NCBI GenBank assembly: GCA_019419455.1
Contig: DXZW01000023.1
Coordinates: 1 to 64,000 of the forward strand
Direction: 5' to 3'
Source: Collinsella sp.
GTDB taxonomy: Bacteria > Actinomycetota > Coriobacteriia > Coriobacteriales > Coriobacteriaceae
Length of the DNA: 64,000 nt
Below, piece by piece: positions 60,286 to 64,000 of the stretch. The translations under genes were made by a program, and so were the position numbers. The notes beneath the pieces are model-generated. The model worked only from the letters and a program-made list of their open reading frames with translations, was not told the origin of the DNA and did no database searches. Numbering within the stretch: position 1 is the stretch's first letter; each line of letters starts with the position of its first letter.

Positions 60286-60400
60286 GCTCTTTGGACTCCT
60301 ATCGCGGCGGGCTCGCCGTACGGGTTATTATGAGTGAAGTATGCCGTGCGACCGCATGGCCGTCGCGGCAACAAGACTCAGTATACCCGGGGGAGCACCC

Positions 60401-62896
60401 ATGGAATCGTTGTACCGAAAGTATCGCCCGCTCACCTTCGACTCCGTGGTGGGCCAGCAGCATATCGTCTCGACGCTCGAGCACGCCATCACCGAGGGGC
60501 GTCTGTCCCACGCGTACCTGTTCTGCGGACCGCGCGGCACGGGCAAGACCACCATGGCGCGCATTCTGGCCAAGGCGCTACTGTGTCGCAACGCCGAGGC
60601 GGCGCGCGCCGAGGGTGCAAGCGGCTGCATGCCCGACGGCACCTGTGAGGAGTGCGAGCTCATCGCCGAGGGCAACCACCCCGATGTCTACGAGCTCGAT
60701 GCCGCAAGCCGCACGGGCGTGGACAATGTGCGCGAGGAGATCATCAACTCCGTCAACTTTGCCCCGGTGCGCGGCAAGTACAAGATCTATATCATCGACG
60801 AGGTTCACATGCTCACGACGGCGGCGTTCAACGCGCTGCTCAAGACGCTCGAGGAGCCGCCGGCGCACGTGATCTTTGTGCTGTGCACCACCGACCCGCA
60901 AAAGATTTTGGAGACCATCCTCTCGCGCTGCCAGCGCTTCGATTTTCATCGCATCGGCAACGAGGATATTGAGCATCGCCTGTCCTACGTGTGCGAGCAG
61001 GAGGGCTTCGATTACGACGACGAGGCGCTGGCTATCGTGGCGCGTCATGCCAAGGGCGGCATGCGCGACGCGCTCTCCACGCTGGAGCAGCTGAGCGTCT
61101 TCGGCAACGGTACCGTGCACGCGGACGATGCCCGCTCGCTTTTGGGCGAAGTTTCGGACCAGATTCTGGGCGAGTTTGCGCGCGCCATCGCCGAGCGTGA
61201 TATTGCTGAGCTCTATGGGCTCATTCGCGCACAGGTCGAGGAGGGCAATGACCTGCTTGAGCTGACGCGCGACCTGGTGGCGCATGTGCGTGACGTGTAT
61301 GTGGCCTGCGTTGCCGGTGCCCGTGCCGAGCTGTTTGAGGGCGGGGCCGAGCAGGCCGAGGCGCTTGCTGCCGAGGCTGCTGCCTTTGGCGAGCATCCGG
61401 CCGACCGTCTGGCCCGCGTGCTGACGGTGCTCGACGATGCCGCGCTGGAGATGAGGGGCGCGAGCGACGTGCGCCTGGTGCTCGAGATCGCCTGCACGCG
61501 CCTGGCACGTCCCGAGGCCGATCTGACCATTGAGGCCCTGGCCGAGCGCGTGGCACGCTTGGAGGCCATGGTTGCCAACGCCGCGGTGCCGGCGAGCGTG
61601 GCTGCTGCTCAGGCCGCCGCGCCTACAGCTGTCGCGGCTGCACCTGCGACGACACAACAGCCGACGCTGATTTCGGGTGCCCGAGCTGCTGCTCCCACGG
61701 CGACCGCCGCCCCCGCTGCTACGTCCGCGCATCAGGGTGGCATGCCTTGGGACCGCGGCGCTGCTGTTCCGGCTGCCCAGTCTGCGTCCAAGTCTGCGGC
61801 TCCGGCTCCCGCGCCCAAACCTGTAACGCCTGCACCTCAACCCGTTGCGGCTCCGGCTCCCGAGCCTGCTGCATCGACCGTGCCGGTGTCCAAGCCCAAC
61901 AACGCCGCCCAGGTTGCCGCCGCCGGTGCTGCCGAGACCCCCGCGGTCGAGGACGCCGGTGAGCTCCAGCGCAAATGGGCCGAGGTCGTCGAGCGCGTCA
62001 AGGCCCAACAACCTTCTTATGCGGCTCTCCTGTTGAACGCTCGCGCTACGGCAGACGATGGTTCTAAGCTCACGGTCTCGTTCCCTACGGCATTTGCTAT
62101 CAAGATGCTCGGGCGTGCTGATACACAGGCGGTGTTTTTGCCGACAGTCAGTGCGGTTTTCGGTCGTCGCACCGTCGACTATGTCTTGGATGGGGGTGGC
62201 ACGCCGGCTCCTCAACATGAGGAGCATTCTCCATCTGCACGGGCTGCGGCATCTGCGGACCCGCAACCCGTGTCCTCGGCGGCCCCTGCATCCTCGAACG
62301 CCAGCGCGATGCAGCCAAAAGCGGCACCGGTAGCGGCACCGACCCCGTCGGCGCCTGAACCCGCTGCGCCCAAACCGGCTGCTCCGGTCCCCGCGCCCAA
62401 GCCCGCTGCCGCGCCTGCGCCCGAGTCATCCGACCTGGCCAAGGCCCCCTGGCTGCGCTCCGACAACCCCGCCGGCGCCCCCGCTACGGGTAAGCTCCCG
62501 ACCGAACCCGCGCCCCGAGCGCCCGAGCGCGCGTCCGCTTCCAAGACTCAGCCGTCTGCGCAGGCTGCGTCGTGGGAATCCGAGCAGGTGCCCTACGACG
62601 ACGCCATGGTCGGCGGCTTCGCCGGCGATACGAGCGGGGAGGATCTTCCTCCGTTCGACGTGCCTGCCGCGGTGCCTGCGCCCAGCCCTGCCGCTTCAGC
62701 CGCGGCTCCCGCAGCTGCGACGTCCGCTCCCACAAGCGATGACGCCCCCGCTGCCCCTTGGGAGTCCAACCCCGGCGCCGGCAGTCCCTTCGGCCACCAG
62801 GGCGCAGCCCCGAGCATCCCGCAGACCGAGGATGAGGCCAAAGCCCTCATCCGCAACGTCTTTGGCCAGGCCACCATCTTCAAGCCGGTGGAGTAG
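60401..62896 (+). CDS. dnaX: DNA polymerase III subunit gamma/tau
   Basis: Clamp-loader ATPase of 831 residues. Domains: AAA module (YRKYRPLTFDSVVGQQHIVS, Walker A FCGPRGTGKTTMARILAKAL, zinc Cys in CLL-type loop ASGCMPDGTCEECELI, IYIIDEVHMLTTAAFNALLK) and the DnaX collar domain to about residue 365. A long Ala/Pro-rich linker is interrupted at about 520-600 by a folded segment (LQRKWAEVVERVKAQQPSYA, the tau-type domain). The end is ATIFKPVE. I see no A-rich slippery site for programmed frameshifting. ATG at 60401 follows GGGGGAG. Gene order dnaX-ybaB is conserved in bacteria, but here a minus-strand gene lies between. Confidence 0.95.
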   Translation: MESLYRKYRPLTFDSVVGQQHIVSTLEHAITEGRLSHAYLFCGPRGTGKTTMARILAKALLCRNAEAARAEGASGCMPDGTCEECELIAEGNHPDVYELDAASRTGVDNVREEIINSVNFAPVRGKYKIYIIDEVHMLTTAAFNALLKTLEEPPAHVIFVLCTTDPQKILETILSRCQRFDFHRIGNEDIEHRLSYVCEQEGFDYDDEALAIVARHAKGGMRDALSTLEQLSVFGNGTVHADDARSLLGEVSDQILGEFARAIAERDIAELYGLIRAQVEEGNDLLELTRDLVAHVRDVYVACVAGARAELFEGGAEQAEALAAEAAAFGEHPADRLARVLTVLDDAALEMRGASDVRLVLEIACTRLARPEADLTIEALAERVARLEAMVANAAVPASVAAAQAAAPTAVAAAPATTQQPTLISGARAAAPTATAAPAATSAHQGGMPWDRGAAVPAAQSASKSAAPAPAPKPVTPAPQPVAAPAPEPAASTVPVSKPNNAAQVAAAGAAETPAVEDAGELQRKWAEVVERVKAQQPSYAALLLNARATADDGSKLTVSFPTAFAIKMLGRADTQAVFLPTVSAVFGRRTVDYVLDGGGTPAPQHEEHSPSARAAASADPQPVSSAAPASSNASAMQPKAAPVAAPTPSAPEPAAPKPAAPVPAPKPAAAPAPESSDLAKAPWLRSDNPAGAPATGKLPTEPAPRAPERASASKTQPSAQAASWESEQVPYDDAMVGGFAGDTSGEDLPPFDVPAAVPAPSPAASAAAPAAATSAPTSDDAPAAPWESNPGAGSPFGHQGAAPSIPQTEDEAKALIRNVFGQATIFKPVE

Positions 62897-62917
62897 CTGC
62901 GCAGGCGGGTATACTGC

Positions 62918-63391
62918 TCAAGAAGAGGACCCCTTGTCCGGGCGCATCTGTATTTCGGACATGTGTAGTGCGGTGCCGCGTATGTCGCATTTGAGCAGAC
63001 AGGTGCGTGACGGTCGGCCTAGGATGCTGAGGTCGATACGATACGTCGCATGGCTGTCCGTGTACTCGACTTGCTCGGCGTTAATGGTTGCTCCGATTGC
63101 CAAATAAACGCCTAGCTCGGCATCGACAATCTTGAAGTCCTTTATCTTGACCTTGAACTCGTGATAGAGGGACGGGCTGTTGTAGTAGACGGTTCGGGTT
63201 CCGTCGGTGCACTCATCGGTCGTCTCCCATTTGACGACGGGCTGGTCCGAGCTGGCTATCAGCAGTTCTGCTCCAAAAGCTATGGCATGGGTGATGACAA
63301 CCAGCAATGCCCAGCCGACAAAGAGATAGAGAACCACATATGCAACGGGGTGTTTTGAGCGGATGTTTTGGAGCGCGTTGGGGGCATTCAT
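62918..63391 (-). CDS. Small membrane-anchored protein of unknown function
   Basis: A 157-residue protein with one N-terminal helix (VAYVVLYLFVGWALLVVITH) and an exported beta-rich domain with three Cys (ETTDECTDGTRTVYYN, RTCLLKCDIRG). GGAGGTG precedes the ATG. It is inserted, in opposite direction, between dnaX and ybaB, which are usually adjacent, so it is probably a late arrival. No family recognised. Confidence 0.65.
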   Translation of the reverse strand: MNAPNALQNIRSKHPVAYVVLYLFVGWALLVVITHAIAFGAELLIASSDQPVVKWETTDECTDGTRTVYYNSPSLYHEFKVKIKDFKIVDAELGVYLAIGATINAEQVEYTDSHATYRIDLSILGRPSRTCLLKCDIRGTALHMSEIQMRPDKGSSS

Positions 63392-63731
63392 GGGGCACCT
63401 CCAAATTACTATCTATGGCAATCAAATTATACCCCGCTGCCATGCGCGTCACCGTGAGCAACGGATCGGCATGCAGGTCTTTAGCGGTGCACATGAAATG
63501 TCGGATTCCGGCTCTACAAGATTTAGCTTTCAATATTATGCAGATGCGAATTATTCAACTTTGCATAATCTTTGGGTGCGGTTTGCACTCCAGGACATGT
63601 ATATCGACTGAGGTAGCGTGTCCGCCCCGCTTGCTTGCCCCGCGCCGTGGTACGATTTTTGAGTTTGAAAGTCCCGCCGCGCTCCGGCTGCCCTTGCAGC
63701 TCGGCGTGCGGCCGCACGTAAAGGAGCCATC
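63392..63731. other. Intergenic region before ybaB
   Basis: Its middle (about 63500-63600) is AT-rich. A ribosome site AAGGAG precedes ybaB. I see no tRNA, no convincing signal-recognition RNA core and no strong -35/-10 pair. Confidence 0.4.
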
Positions 63732-64000
63732 ATGGCCGGTATGAACATGCAGCAGATGATGAAGCAGGCTCGCAAGATGCAGGAGCAGCTTGCCGCCGCG
63801 CAGGAGAACCTCAAGTCCCAGACCGTCGACGCCTCTGCCGGCGGCGGTATGGTCAAGGTGACCGTTAACGGCGAGATGGAGCTCGTCAACCTTACCATCG
63901 ACCCCGATGCCCTCGATCCCGAGGACGTCGATATGCTGCAGGACATGATCATGGCTGCCGTCAACGAGGCCGTCCGCGGCGTCAACGAGCTCGCCAACAA
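63732..64000 (+). CDS. ybaB: Nucleoid-associated protein YbaB/EbfC (3' end outside window)
   Basis: The first 89 residues are visible: MAGMNMQQMMKQARKMQEQL, then AAGGGMVKV-type core (ASAGGGMVKVTVNGEMELVN, LTIDPDALDPEDVDMLQDMI). This is the YbaB fold, a dimeric DNA-binding protein. The frame is open at the window edge with about 10-15 residues to come. Homologues lie between dnaX and recR, so recR probably follows. Confidence 0.95.
   Translation, partial: MAGMNMQQMMKQARKMQEQLAAAQENLKSQTVDASAGGGMVKVTVNGEMELVNLTIDPDALDPEDVDMLQDMIMAAVNEAVRGVNELAN

Noticed and set aside
60401..62896. Programmed frameshift in dnaX giving separate gamma and tau
   Set aside because: No A-rich slippery heptamer with following hairpin was seen in the coding region.

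Overview
The window looks like chromosomal DNA of a high-G+C anaerobic actinobacterium of the Coriobacteriia, most probably a Collinsella-like gut organism. This is inferred from gene content; no search was run. The main pointers are a dnaK-grpE-dnaJ-hspR operon with an HspR-type (not HrcA) regulator, the actinobacterial FHA/PP2C/SEDS-PBP/PknB operon, a mannose-family PTS, hydrogenase maturation genes without a hydrogenase in view, a small 2[4Fe-4S] ferredoxin, and a large flavin/iron-sulfur oxidoreductase.

Layout. 0-3 kb: end of an IS30-type transposase, an EIIA-Glc gene, a lipoprotein gene and an IS110 remnant sitting inside a structured repeat. 2.8-9.7 kb (minus): a HAD phosphatase, then hypE, hypD, hypC, hypF, nikR and a small partner gene, read in the reverse order; they insert Ni and the Fe(CN)2CO group into a [NiFe] hydrogenase encoded elsewhere and sense nickel. 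10-13 kb: thioredoxin, an unknown protein and an AgrC/AgrA-like two-component pair. 13.3-17.2 kb: nadA-nadB-nadC-niaR, de novo NAD synthesis with its own repressor and a 19-bp-arm palindrome over the promoter. 17.3-30 kb: ferredoxin, the heat-shock operon, an aconitase-family hydratase, two orphan membrane-anchored proteins and clpB. dnaK and clpB carry the same 27-bp inverted repeat at their promoters. 30-39 kb: an AAA ATPase of the DUF4143 type, a large anchored surface protein, a membrane-protein gene broken by a nonsense codon, a TetR regulator with a tandem operator, a 925-residue oxidoreductase and hypA. 39-42.5 kb: a mannose-family PTS (IIAB-IIC-IID) and DUF956. 42.65 kb: tRNA-Arg(CCU) with fragments of itself downstream. 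43-53.2 kb (minus): a second kinase, fhaA, fhaB, PP2C, a natural SEDS-transpeptidase fusion and PASTA-kinase pknB, controlling cell-wall growth and division. 53.6-59.5 kb: a compact cassette of a duplicated membrane LuxR-type regulator, a small secreted Cys-containing protein, two permeases, an ABC ATPase and a second exported protein. 59.5-64 kb: a YcxB-like protein, dnaX, an orphan membrane protein and the start of ybaB.

The intergenic spaces are unusually rich in long near-perfect palindromes of several unrelated families (arms 12-30 bp). The most notable are a two-hairpin element present twice with compensatory stem changes directly after stop codons, and a 207-bp terminal-inverted-repeat element inserted exactly in frame inside hypF. 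The best candidates for something undescribed are that double-hairpin element, the in-frame hypF insertion, and the 53.6-59.5 kb secretion cassette.
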